64,000 nucleotides of DNA from Shinella zoogloeoides. GTDB lineage: Bacteria; Pseudomonadota; Alphaproteobacteria; Rhizobiales; Rhizobiaceae. A program made the translations under genes and the position numbers. The DNA is taken from the NCBI RefSeq assembly GCF_030733845.1, contig NZ_CP132312.1, forward strand, positions 193,501 to 257,500, written 5' to 3'. Below are positions 33,594-42,350 of the stretch, piece by piece. The notes under the pieces were generated by a model. It was not told where the DNA came from. It did not search any database and worked only from the letters and a program-made list of their open reading frames with translations. How positions within the stretch are numbered: the first letter of the stretch is position 1; the number at the start of each line of letters is the position of its first letter.

Positions 33594-35381
33594 TCAAAGA
33601 ATGGTTTTGCCGAAAGCCGACAGGATGAAGTTGGCGCATTCCGCGCCGATCGGCGATGGCAGCGCGGCATCAATGCCTGAAACGCTCAGCGAGCGCAACT
33701 TGCCGCTGAGCGCCGCCATCTCCATCGCCGAATGGGTCTCGCGCACGGTGATACCGCCGATGCCGCCGCTCCAGCCGGACATGTCGGTGGCAGTCGGCGA
33801 ATAGCAGAGGTGAAAACCGCGCGTGCCGGCAGAGGCGATGGCGATTGCGTCGCGCATCGCCTGGCGCAGGCCGACGGCGTCGATCTCCGCCATGGTGAAG
33901 GTGCGGATGCGCGAAGCTTTCAGCGTCGCCGCCTCTTCGGGCGCTGCATTGCGCAGGCCGACGAGCACGATGTTCTCAGGCGCGATATGCGGCGGCAGGC
34001 GGGCCAGCATGCGGCGCAGCACGGCATTTTCCGGTGGCGGCGCGTCGTCATCTCCATCCGGCATCATGGCGGCGTCGGAATCGATCCAGACCAGGCCGAG
34101 CGCATCGTGCCGGCGGCCGGCCGCTTCGACGAAGGGCAGGATATCGCGCCGGCGGGCGCAGATGGAAAGCCTTCGCGCATCGCCATCAGTATCCCGCTCG
34201 AAACCGAGATGTTCGATGCGCTCGACAATGTTCTGCACGACCACGAGCGCGCCGCCGATGGCGTCCGTCTCGATTTCATAGGTCTTGCGCGCGCCCGCTT
34301 TCTGCACATCCCGCATGGGAACCTTCTCCACATATTCAGACGTCATCACCGTCAGCAGCGCGCCGTAGTTCATTCGGAAGCTGACATTCTCGCCCACCTG
34401 CAAGGGCGGATCGGCCTCGGTGAGATCGAGCACGAGATGATCGCTGGATGCGCCGAGCACACGCACGCCCGGGCGCGCCGGGATGAGCCCTTCGGCGATC
34501 ACGTCCTCGCGGCCGATATTGGCGATGCCGCGCAGCCGGTCTCCTTCGTCGAGGAAGACCGGCGCGTTGCCGAAGGCGTCGAGGCCGGACTTGCCGATCG
34601 GCATCGACGGCTTGACCTTCACTTCCAGCAGTTCGCCGGTGAGCTCGAAGGCATCGCGGTCGAGCGCCTCCCACGGCTCGGTGAGGAAGGTGTCGCGCCC
34701 GCCCTGCAGGATCGCCTCGCCGATGCGCAGGTTGTTGATGCCGACAGGCATTCCGCCGGCCAGAAGCAGGGGAAGCGAGGAGGAGTTGCCGCCGGAGACC
34801 CAATCGAGCGGGCGGCCGGTGATGCTCTCCACCTTGTAGGCGTGGGCGACGAGCTGCGTCAGGTTCTCCTGCGTCGGGATGATGGCGCCGAAGCAGGTGA
34901 GGTTGGTGCCGACGCCGGCTATGCGCACGCCGGGCAGGTCCATCACCGCCTCGACGGTGGGGATGAGGTCGCTCGGCCAGATTCCCTCGCGCAGGTCCCC
35001 GAGGTCGATCATCAGGATGACGTCGTGCACACGGCCGAGCCGTTCGGCGACGCGGGAAATCTCGCGCATCAACTGCAACTCGGATTGCAGGCTGATATCG
35101 ACGGTGCGCACCAGTTCCTCCACCCGCGTCAGCGGCGGCGAGCGGAGCAGCATGACCGGGCAGTCGATGCCGGCATCGCGCAGGCGGCGGATGTTCTCGA
35201 AGCGGGATTCGGCGATGCCCGCCACGCCGCCGCGCAGCATGGCGCGCGCGACCTGCGGCATGCCGCAGGTGCCCTTGGTAACGCCGAACGGCGTGATGCC
35301 CGCGCCGCGGCAGAGATCAACGACCGCGCGGGCATTGCGTTCGATGCAGGCAAGATCGATCGAGATTTGCGGATCGGACAT
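33594..35381 (-). CDS. Alanine/ornithine-racemase-type PLP enzyme fused to a degenerate arginase-like domain
   Basis: A 595-residue two-domain protein. Residues 1-350 form a PLP barrel racemase of the Orr/YhfX type: the PLP Lys36 is in FGVTKGTCG, and SGGNSSSL and FGNAPVF follow. Residues about 365-595 line up with the ureohydrolase fold, e.g. LGLVWIDSDAAMM where arginases have DAH-x-D, GFHLCYSPTATDM where they have S-x-D-x-D-x-x-DP, and GGITVRETHSAMEMAA. All manganese ligands are replaced, so the second domain should be catalytically dead and may bind arginine or another guanidino ligand. Start at 35381 follows AAGGGA. It is 42 bases after the dehydrogenase gene, with a hairpin between. Confidence 0.82.
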   Translation of the reverse strand: MSDPQISIDLACIERNARAVVDLCRGAGITPFGVTKGTCGMPQVARAMLRGGVAGIAESRFENIRRLRDAGIDCPVMLLRSPPLTRVEELVRTVDISLQSELQLMREISRVAERLGRVHDVILMIDLGDLREGIWPSDLIPTVEAVMDLPGVRIAGVGTNLTCFGAIIPTQENLTQLVAHAYKVESITGRPLDWVSGGNSSSLPLLLAGGMPVGINNLRIGEAILQGGRDTFLTEPWEALDRDAFELTGELLEVKVKPSMPIGKSGLDAFGNAPVFLDEGDRLRGIANIGREDVIAEGLIPARPGVRVLGASSDHLVLDLTEADPPLQVGENVSFRMNYGALLTVMTSEYVEKVPMRDVQKAGARKTYEIETDAIGGALVVVQNIVERIEHLGFERDTDGDARRLSICARRRDILPFVEAAGRRHDALGLVWIDSDAAMMPDGDDDAPPPENAVLRRMLARLPPHIAPENIVLVGLRNAAPEEAATLKASRIRTFTMAEIDAVGLRQAMRDAIAIASAGTRGFHLCYSPTATDMSGWSGGIGGITVRETHSAMEMAALSGKLRSLSVSGIDAALPSPIGAECANFILSAFGKTIL

Positions 35382-35399
35382 TGAGATCCCTTGTTTGGT

Positions 35400-35424
35400 G
35401 CATTCCCACTTTTCGTGGAAATGC
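35400..35424 (-). other. Intercistronic hairpin before the racemase fusion gene
   Basis: A 10-bp stem with one mismatch, GCATTCCCAC (35400-35409) and GTGGAAATGC (35415-35424), loop TTTTC. It lies right after the dehydrogenase stop and 18 bases before the racemase start. In this position it may protect the upstream mRNA from 3' decay or control relative expression. Confidence 0.6.
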
Positions 35425-36672
35425 TTAGTTCCTGTAGAGCAGGCCTGCGGTATCGATCTCCGGCTTGCGGCCGGAGACGAGGTCGGCGATGAGCTTTCCC
35501 GAGCCACAGGCCATCGTCCAGCCAACATGGCCGTGGCCGGTATCGAGGAAGAGGTTTTCGTAGCGCGCGCGCCCATGCACCGGCACCGATCCGGGCATCA
35601 TCGGCCGCAGACCCGACCAGAGCACGGCCTTGGTCTCGTCGATGGCGCCGGGGAAGAGATCGTGCGCCGTCTTGAACATGGTGGCGAAATCGGACGGCTT
35701 GAAGGAACGGTCGTAGCCCGCGAACTCCGCCGTCGAGGCAAGGCGCAGGCGGTTGCCGAGGCGCGAATAGGCGATCAGCCGGTCTTCGTCGACGCCGCCC
35801 ATGGTCGGTCCATTGTCCGCGTCTATGGGAAGCGTCGCAGTGTATCCCTTGACGGGATAGACCGGCACGTCGATGCCGATCTTGCGGGCGAGCAGGGAAC
35901 TCTCCGGCCCGAGCGACAGCACGACGGCGTCGCAGGCGACCTGCCCCCTGTCCGTCAGCACGGCCTTGACCCGCCCGCCCTCTACGTCGAGACCGGTGAC
36001 GGTTGTGCCGAAGCGGAAATCGACGCCGTGGCGGGTGCGGGCCTGTTCGGCGAGGCTGCGGGTGAAGAGCGAGCTGTCCCCCGTCTGGTCCATCGGCGAA
36101 TAGACGCCGCCGGCAAGCTGGTGCTTGACCGCGGCAAGGCCCGGCTCCAGCGCTACCAGCCGTTCGCGATCGACCACTTCGATCTGAAGGCCCCGGTCGG
36201 CGATGTAGCGCATGTGTTTCGCGCCGGCATCCATGCTCTGCTGCGAACGGTAGAAATAGAGGATGCCCTTGCGCCGGTCGTCGTAGGAAATGCCGGTTTC
36301 CTCCTGCAGCGCGTTGATGCACTGGCGAGCATAGAAGGCGAGGCGCAGCTTGACGTCCGTATTGGCGTTGGCGCGGGCCTGCGTGCACTGCATGAGGAAG
36401 CGCAGGCACCAGGAAAGGAATTGCGGATCGAGCGAAAAGCGCACCTTGATGCCGAGGTCTGAGCGGAAGAGCGACTTCATGAAGGTGGCGAGCGCGCCGG
36501 GTGAAGCCCAGGCGGTGGAATCGCCCGGCGAGACGAGGCCGGCATTGCTCTGGCTGGTGCCGCGCGCCACGTCCTCGTGGCGCTCCAGCACGGTCACGTC
36601 ATGGCCGTCCTTCGACAGATACCAGGCCGCCGCCGTGCCGACGACACCGGCGCCCAGAACGACTACTTTCAT
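35425..36672 (-). CDS. FAD-dependent D-amino-acid dehydrogenase (DadA type)
   Basis: A 415-residue flavoprotein oxidising a D-amino acid to the imino acid, passing electrons to the respiratory chain. The FAD-binding motif VVVLGAGVVGTAAAWYL opens the protein and the C-terminal GHGHVGWTMACGSGK closes it, the latter binding the flavin and the substrate carboxylate. The DadA signature SNAGLVSPGD is present. DauA of Pseudomonas aeruginosa, a related enzyme, acts on D-arginine. Its neighbours (racemase, RidA, ketoarginine-type decarboxylase) suggest D-arginine here. The gap to the upstream hydrolase gene is 18 bases. Confidence 0.85.
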   Translation of the reverse strand: MKVVVLGAGVVGTAAAWYLSKDGHDVTVLERHEDVARGTSQSNAGLVSPGDSTAWASPGALATFMKSLFRSDLGIKVRFSLDPQFLSWCLRFLMQCTQARANANTDVKLRLAFYARQCINALQEETGISYDDRRKGILYFYRSQQSMDAGAKHMRYIADRGLQIEVVDRERLVALEPGLAAVKHQLAGGVYSPMDQTGDSSLFTRSLAEQARTRHGVDFRFGTTVTGLDVEGGRVKAVLTDRGQVACDAVVLSLGPESSLLARKIGIDVPVYPVKGYTATLPIDADNGPTMGGVDEDRLIAYSRLGNRLRLASTAEFAGYDRSFKPSDFATMFKTAHDLFPGAIDETKAVLWSGLRPMMPGSVPVHGRARYENLFLDTGHGHVGWTMACGSGKLIADLVSGRKPEIDTAGLLYRN

Positions 36673-36690
36673 TGCAGATCTCCCTGACCC

Positions 36691-37707
36691 CTAGCTGCTC
36701 ACCGCGCCCTGCTTGAAGGTCGGCGCGAAGCCGCCGGAATCCCCATCGTTGAAGCGGATGATGCGCACCTCCTCCTCGAAGGCGGTGCAGGATTGCCGCC
36801 ACACCGATCCCGGCCAGACCAGTTCCACCGAGGCGTCGAGCGGGTGGTAGGCGGCGGTGTAGAGCGTGCCGTAGCCGCGTCCGTACGAGGTCTGGTAGAC
36901 CGGCGGGCGCAGGAAGCTGGCAAGCACGGCTTGCGTATCGGCCGTGCCGGCAAGCGTTTTCTCCAGCGACGCCTCGCGCTCCATCGACCGGGTGGTCTCG
37001 GCATGGCGCGCCCATTCGACGCCGTGCTGGTGGTTGGTGCTGACGCGCCGCTCCACCACTTCGGCCGGGCGGTCCGGGTTGACATAGACCGTCGCGTGGC
37101 TGCCGTCCCGGTCGATGATGGCGATCGAATAGGACATGTGAACGGGAATGCGCTGGAGCATTGCGACGGCCTCGGCCGTGTTGCTCGCGAATTCCAGCAC
37201 GTAGCGCAGCACGACGGGAATGCCGAAGCCCTGCCCTGCCGCCGTACGCCCGCCGAAGGAGAGCGAGACGGCAAGCCCATCCTCGTTGATGCCGTCGAGC
37301 ACGCCCCACAGGCAATCGACCACCGCCACCACCCGCTTGTTGTAGCGCGAGGCGAGCCAGGTGCCTTCGAGAAGGCGGGGGCTATAGTCGTAGTTGCGGA
37401 TGAGTGCCGGCTCCGCCCCCGTCAGGATCGCCTGCGAGCAGCCGCCGACATAGAAGGGGGGGCACCACATGGAGAGGAACCGCGCCTCGAGGTCCCCGCC
37501 GCCGGCCGCCGCGACGATGGCCTCATAGGTCGGCAGCAGTTCCGGCATGTGGGTGCGCAGCGCCTTCAGGCTCATGAAATAGGTGGGGCGCGAACGGACC
37601 CCGTCACGCACGAACCAGCGGCTATAGGCGTGCCAATGACGATCGAACACCCGGCGCCATTTCGGGCCGGGCAGGTCTTCGTCGATGGCTTCGAACTGGA
37701 GGTCCAT
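36691..37707 (-). CDS. C45-type Ntn hydrolase, acyl-CoA:6-APA-acyltransferase-like
   Basis: A 338-residue protein of the Ntn-hydrolase fold. The candidate nucleophile is the Cys of VGGCSQAIL, which would be exposed by self-cleavage before it, and RNYDYSPRLL and DGINEDGLAVSL are hallmark strands of the C45/AAT group. Members hydrolyse or form amide bonds (penicillin acyltransferase, carcinine hydrolase). It comes 6 bases after an ATP-grasp ligase, so the two may form and release an amide conjugate of an amino acid. The substrate is not known. Confidence 0.75.
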   Translation of the reverse strand: MDLQFEAIDEDLPGPKWRRVFDRHWHAYSRWFVRDGVRSRPTYFMSLKALRTHMPELLPTYEAIVAAAGGGDLEARFLSMWCPPFYVGGCSQAILTGAEPALIRNYDYSPRLLEGTWLASRYNKRVVAVVDCLWGVLDGINEDGLAVSLSFGGRTAAGQGFGIPVVLRYVLEFASNTAEAVAMLQRIPVHMSYSIAIIDRDGSHATVYVNPDRPAEVVERRVSTNHQHGVEWARHAETTRSMEREASLEKTLAGTADTQAVLASFLRPPVYQTSYGRGYGTLYTAAYHPLDASVELVWPGSVWRQSCTAFEEEVRIIRFNDGDSGGFAPTFKQGAVSS

Positions 37708-37713
37708 GGCGCC

Positions 37714-39252
37714 CTACAGAATCTTGAAGGAGCCGGCTTCCGGCGCGTCGTCGCGCTGGATCTCCGTCAGCGGCTTGCTGGCATAGAGGCGCTTGATGCC
37801 CTTGATCCAGTTGCTGGCGCGCTCGTTCAGCTCGAATTCGTCGTCCATCACCCGCCCGCGCGTGATCAGGATGCCGAGGTCTGCTCCTTCGTAGCGGTAG
37901 TCGCCCGGGCCGGTGATGCGCAGGAAGAAGGCCTCCTCGTCGCTCTCGATCGCCTGGCGGTGATAGTCGAAGCGATCGTAGGACACGCTGCCATCGGGCG
38001 CCATGCGGTAGATGCCGCTTGCGGGCGCATGGGTGACGATGTCGACGAGGTCCTCCGTCGACTTGATGACCACCTGCGACCAGGAATCGATGAACTCTTT
38101 TCGCGCCCAGCGGTCGTTCAGCTCCTCCACGTCGATCTTGTAGTCGATGCCGGAAAATTCCATGAGGTGGAACAGGAAGAGCGGCGCATCGGCATAGGCG
38201 AAGGCGGCGTGGTTCGTCATGGAGCTGGCGCCGCAGATGCGCGGGTTGAGTTCGCCGAGATAGACCTCGTTGTCCTCGACGTCGATCAGGAAATCGAGGT
38301 CGAAATAACCGCGATATCCCTCCTCGCGCAACTGGTTGCCGAAGCGGTATGCCATGTCGCGCGCCTTGGCGCGGATCTTTTCGGAGAAGGCGCCGGGGAA
38401 GATTTCGTTGCCGCACCAGCCGCCCTTGTAGGGCGTCAGCGCGGGCTGGCCGACGACCTCCGTCAGGAGCGGGCCGACCAGCGTGCCGGACCCGGTCGTG
38501 CAGGCCTCCATCGTCGCGCCGCGGCACTTGATGCGCTTCATGATCTTCACTTCGTCTTCTGCGGAAATCTCCGCGGCGTGACGGTTATAGTCCTCCTCGC
38601 TGGCGATGAAGAAGGTCGTGTGGCCGCTGTCGCCGAAGGCGGTCTGCACCACGAGGTCCGCACCGATGCCCGCTTTTTTGGCTGAGGACAGCAGCTCCTC
38701 ATAGGTGCGGGCCGGCGCCAGTGTGTTCGGCACGGAGGGCACGCCCGCCTTGTTGCCGATGCGCACGGTTTCCATCTTGTTGTCGCAGCGCTGGCGCAGC
38801 TTCGCCTTGGGGAACCAGACCTCGATGCCGAGTTCCTTGCAGATCTCCTCGGTCGTCTCGTCGAACATCAGGAAGGTCGCGACCGCCCGGCCGCCGCGCC
38901 TAGTGATGTAGTCGATCACTTCCTTGTGCTGCAGCAGGTAGTTGTTGATGTCCTCGATGCTCTCGAATTCGGCATGGGGGATTTCGGAGGGGACGAAGAC
39001 GTTGGGGTGGCGGCCGTCGAAGCAGTCGATATAGCTGACGAACTTGAAATTCCGCACCCATTCGTCGATGCCGATCAGGTTGAAGTTCGTTGCGGAGATG
39101 AAATAGATCGGGCGCTCGTTGCGATGCATGACGACGCGAAGGTCGGCGACGTTGCGAATGGTTTCCATGATGTACCCCTCATGTGACTTCGAGTGCTTCT
39201 TGCGCTTGTCGCGCTTCTTTTCCTTCTTCTTCTCTTTCTTCTTTTTCGACAT
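37714..39252 (-). CDS. ATP-grasp ligase (biotin-carboxylase-like)
   Basis: A 512-residue ATP-grasp enzyme from the start at 39252, or 484 residues from the ATG at 39168. The grasp core includes DLVVQTAFGDSGHTTFFI, then EACTTGSGTLVGPLLTEVVG and GYFDLDFLIDVEDNEVYLGELNPRICG spread over the middle, with the metal-binding E and N residues. The N-terminus from 39252 is very lysine-rich (KKKKEKKKEKKRDKRKK). GAGGGG is 6 bases before the 39168 ATG, which argues for that shorter start. It lies between aldehyde dehydrogenase and Ntn-hydrolase genes and should ligate a carboxylate to an amine. Confidence 0.75.
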   Translation of the reverse strand: MSKKKKEKKKEKKRDKRKKHSKSHEGYIMETIRNVADLRVVMHRNERPIYFISATNFNLIGIDEWVRNFKFVSYIDCFDGRHPNVFVPSEIPHAEFESIEDINNYLLQHKEVIDYITRRGGRAVATFLMFDETTEEICKELGIEVWFPKAKLRQRCDNKMETVRIGNKAGVPSVPNTLAPARTYEELLSSAKKAGIGADLVVQTAFGDSGHTTFFIASEEDYNRHAAEISAEDEVKIMKRIKCRGATMEACTTGSGTLVGPLLTEVVGQPALTPYKGGWCGNEIFPGAFSEKIRAKARDMAYRFGNQLREEGYRGYFDLDFLIDVEDNEVYLGELNPRICGASSMTNHAAFAYADAPLFLFHLMEFSGIDYKIDVEELNDRWARKEFIDSWSQVVIKSTEDLVDIVTHAPASGIYRMAPDGSVSYDRFDYHRQAIESDEEAFFLRITGPGDYRYEGADLGILITRGRVMDDEFELNERASNWIKGIKRLYASKPLTEIQRDDAPEAGSFKIL

Positions 39253-39273
39253 GCCCCCCGGTCCGTCGGTTGG

Positions 39274-40716
39274 TCAGCGTTTCAGGCGCGATGTGACGTG
39301 TTTGACTTCCAGATAGGACGACATGCCCCACGGCCCGAGCTCGCGGCCGATGCCGCTCGCCTTGAAGCCGCCCCACGACGTCTCGACGAAAATGGCCTGA
39401 GGGCTGTTGATCCAGATATGGCCGGCCTCGATGGCATCCGCCACGCGGTTCGCCTGTTCCTCGTCGCCGCTGACGACCGTGGCGACGAGGCCGAAGTCGC
39501 AGTCGTTGGCGAGCGCGATGGCCTCCTCCTCCGTCTCGAAGGTGCGGATGCACAGGACCGGACCGAAAATCTCCTCGCGCCAGAGGGCGCTGGTCGCCGG
39601 CACGTCGCCGAAAATCGTCGGCTCGACGAACCAGCCGTCGAGGCCGGCCGGCTTGCCGCCGCCGGCCAGCAGCGACAGGCCCTCGGCCTTGCCGCGTTCG
39701 ATATAGGCGAGCACCTTGTCATGCTGCGCCTTCATGGTGATCGGGCCGATCTCTGTGCCCTCGTCCAGGGGATCGCCGGGCTTCAAGGCTCGGCTTCTGG
39801 CGATTATGGCCTCGATCAGTTTTGGCGCAATGGGTTTTTCTACCAGAAGGCGAGAAGTGGCCGAACACATCTGGCCGGCGTTGAAGAAGATGCCGCCGAG
39901 CACGCATTCCACGGCCTCGTCAAAATCCGCATTTGCGAAGACGACGATGGGCGATTTGCCGCCGAGTTCCAGGCTCACCGATTTGACGCCCGGCGCACCC
40001 GCCGCCATGACGCGCGCGCCGACGGCGTTCGAGCCGGTGAAAGAAACCTTGGCCACGTCCGGATGGGTCGTCATCGGCGCGCCGACACGCTCGCCGGTGC
40101 CGGTGACGATGTTGAGCACGCCGGGCGGCAGGCCGATCTCGTCGGCGATAGCGCCGAGTTCCAGCTCCACGACGGGGGTGATCTCGGAGGGTTTCAGCAC
40201 GACGGTACAGCCGGCGGCAAGGGCCGGGGCAACTCTCCACGAGGTCGTCACCAGCGGGAAGTTCCAGGGCACGATAAGGCTCGCGACGCCCGCGGGTTCC
40301 TGGCGCAGCCGGGCGTGAAAACCATTATCGGGAAGCGCCACATCGGCATCCTGTCGCTCCTGAAGGACGACGGCCTGTTCGGCATAGTAGGCGAAGGACG
40401 CGGCCGCATCGGCCATGTCGATGCGCGCCTCGGCGATCGGCTTGCCGTTGTTGCGCGAGGAGAGGCGAGCCAGCTCTTCTGCGCGGTCCCGCAGCCTTTG
40501 CGCGATCGCGCCCAGATAGCGGGCGCGCTCGCGCCCGCCCGCATCGCGCCAGCCCGGGAAGGCCGCCTTGGCGGCGGCCACGGCCTTGGCGACGTCTCCC
40601 GGGCCGCCGGCCGAGACCTCATGGTAGACAGTGCCGCGATAGGGATCGAAGACCGGGATGCGGCCGGGCTCTACAGGGTCCTGCCAGCGACCGTCAATGT
40701 AGAGCTGGTGCCGCAT
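39274..40716 (-). CDS. NAD(P)-dependent aldehyde dehydrogenase
   Basis: A full 480-residue ALDH with catalytic Cys284 in NAGQMCSATSR, base Glu250 in LELGGKSPI and the VSFTGSN cofactor motif. It is nearest in layout to betaine/aminoaldehyde dehydrogenases. Downstream of a ketoarginine-type decarboxylase (7 bases away) and near a guanidinobutyrase, the likely reaction is 4-guanidinobutyraldehyde to 4-guanidinobutyrate. That substrate is inferred from the operon; other aminoaldehydes remain possible. Confidence 0.87.
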   Translation of the reverse strand: MRHQLYIDGRWQDPVEPGRIPVFDPYRGTVYHEVSAGGPGDVAKAVAAAKAAFPGWRDAGGRERARYLGAIAQRLRDRAEELARLSSRNNGKPIAEARIDMADAAASFAYYAEQAVVLQERQDADVALPDNGFHARLRQEPAGVASLIVPWNFPLVTTSWRVAPALAAGCTVVLKPSEITPVVELELGAIADEIGLPPGVLNIVTGTGERVGAPMTTHPDVAKVSFTGSNAVGARVMAAGAPGVKSVSLELGGKSPIVVFANADFDEAVECVLGGIFFNAGQMCSATSRLLVEKPIAPKLIEAIIARSRALKPGDPLDEGTEIGPITMKAQHDKVLAYIERGKAEGLSLLAGGGKPAGLDGWFVEPTIFGDVPATSALWREEIFGPVLCIRTFETEEEAIALANDCDFGLVATVVSGDEEQANRVADAIEAGHIWINSPQAIFVETSWGGFKASGIGRELGPWGMSSYLEVKHVTSRLKR

Positions 40717-40723
40717 CTTCGCC

Positions 40724-42346
40724 TCACGCCGTCAGCGCATCGGCAAGCGGGGAGCCTGCCTGGATTTCGATCACGGTGGGCACCTTGCGGGTGGCGGAGG
40801 CCTTGAGTTCGCCTTCGAGTTCCGCAAGGGAGGCCGGGCGCGAGGCTTCGCAGCCGAGCGCCTTTGCGAGGCCGACGAAATCGGGCGTGAAGATATCGAC
40901 GCCGATCTGCGGGATGTCGCGCTCGGCCATGAAGGCCTTGATCTCGCCGTAGCTGGTGTTGTTCCAGATGACGACGGCCGTGGCGATGCCCGCTTCCACG
41001 GCGCTCGCCAGTTCCTGCACGGAGAATTGCAGGCCGCCGTCGCCGATGAGGCAGACGGAGGGACGGTCCGGCGCGCCGAGCTTGGCGCCGAAGGCGGCCG
41101 GCAGGCCGTAGCCGAGCGTGCCGTAGCCGGTGGAGGAGTTGAAGAAGGAACGCACCTGCGGCGCCTGGTAGAACTGATTGACCGCGTAGACCGGTTCGGT
41201 CTGGTCGCCGGCAACCGTCGCATCGGGCAGCGCGCGGGTGACGATCTCCATCAGCCTGCCATGGGTGCGGCAGGCGGGCCACAGGCCGGCGGCCACCTTT
41301 TCACGGACTGCCTTCGCCCGCGCCGCTCCGTCGCCTGTCTTGCGGGTTTCGCCAAGAGCGGCGTCGAGGCTGGCGGCGGCGAGTTTTGCGTCGGCGGCGA
41401 TCGGCACGTCGCAGCGAAGGCCGGTGACGATCTGCGCCGGGTCGATGTCGATGCGGATGAGCGGGCCGCCGAAGGTCAGCGGCTTCGGCTCGGGATACAT
41501 CTCCGTCTCGCCGAACTCCGTGCCGATGGCGAGGATCGCGTCGCTTGCCGCAAGCTCGTCGAGCAGCGGCTGCATGCTGAGATTGCCGGTCATGGTCAGC
41601 GCATGGCCGGGTTTCAGGATGCCGCGGCCGTTGATCGTCATGAAGACGGGGGCGTCGAGCTTTTCGGCGATGGCCGTGATTTCCGCCGCCGCATCGGCGG
41701 CACCGCCACCGGCGACGATCATCGGACGCTTGGCGGCCTTGAGGATCGATGTTGCTTTCTCGATGGCCGAAGGATCTGCGGCGGCGCGGCCCGGCAGCGG
41801 CCAGGCGTCCGCGGAGAGGTGCTCCGCTTCGGCGACGATCACGTCGAGCGGGATTTCGATATGGACGGGGCGCGGGCGCCCGGAATTGAACACGGTGAAG
41901 GCGCGCGCCATCACCTCGGGAAGCTGAGCGGGATCGAGCAGCGTGTGGCTGAAGGCGGCAACACCGGCCACGAGATTGCGCTGGGAGGGCAGTTCATGCA
42001 GCCGCCCCTGCCCCATGGCGAGCTCTGCGCGCGAATTCACCGCCGAGATGACCAGCATCGGCACCGAATCCGCATAGGCCTGGCCCATAGCGGTGGCGAT
42101 GTTGGTCATGCCCGGGCCGGTGACGATGAAGCAGACACCCGGCTTGCCCGTCACGCGCGCATAGCCGTCGGCCATGAAGCCCGCGCCCTGTTCGTGGCGC
42201 GGCGTGACGTGGCGGATCTTCGTGGCCGGCAGGCCGCGATAGAGTTCGACCGTGTGGACGCCCGGGATGCCGAAGATCAGTTCGACGCCGTAGGATTCCA
42301 GGAGACGGACGAGGTATTCGCCGGTGGTGAGACGGGTGTCTGCCAT
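40724..42346 (-). CDS. Thiamine-diphosphate-dependent decarboxylase, 2-ketoarginine decarboxylase (AruI) type
   Basis: A 540-residue ThDP enzyme with three domains. The N-terminal pyrimidine-binding part has GIPGVHTVELYRGL and the catalytic Glu in TPRHEQGAGFMADGYARVTG; the C-terminal part has the GDGGLQFSVQELASAVEAGI to WNNTSYGEIK cofactor motif. It could be read as acetolactate-synthase-like, but there is no regulatory subunit. With the neighbouring racemase, dehydrogenase, ALDH and guanidinobutyrase the best match is a 5-guanidino-2-oxopentanoate decarboxylase like Pseudomonas AruI. The start at 42346 has GAGG 10 bases upstream. Confidence 0.75.
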   Translation of the reverse strand: MADTRLTTGEYLVRLLESYGVELIFGIPGVHTVELYRGLPATKIRHVTPRHEQGAGFMADGYARVTGKPGVCFIVTGPGMTNIATAMGQAYADSVPMLVISAVNSRAELAMGQGRLHELPSQRNLVAGVAAFSHTLLDPAQLPEVMARAFTVFNSGRPRPVHIEIPLDVIVAEAEHLSADAWPLPGRAAADPSAIEKATSILKAAKRPMIVAGGGAADAAAEITAIAEKLDAPVFMTINGRGILKPGHALTMTGNLSMQPLLDELAASDAILAIGTEFGETEMYPEPKPLTFGGPLIRIDIDPAQIVTGLRCDVPIAADAKLAAASLDAALGETRKTGDGAARAKAVREKVAAGLWPACRTHGRLMEIVTRALPDATVAGDQTEPVYAVNQFYQAPQVRSFFNSSTGYGTLGYGLPAAFGAKLGAPDRPSVCLIGDGGLQFSVQELASAVEAGIATAVVIWNNTSYGEIKAFMAERDIPQIGVDIFTPDFVGLAKALGCEASRPASLAELEGELKASATRKVPTVIEIQAGSPLADALTA

Positions 42347-42350
42347 GATG

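Noticed and set aside
40724-42346. Reading the thiamine-diphosphate enzyme as acetolactate synthase
   Set aside because: There is no small regulatory subunit or other branched-chain gene nearby, and the guanidino-type neighbours fit a 2-ketoarginine decarboxylase better; the first reading is not fully excluded.
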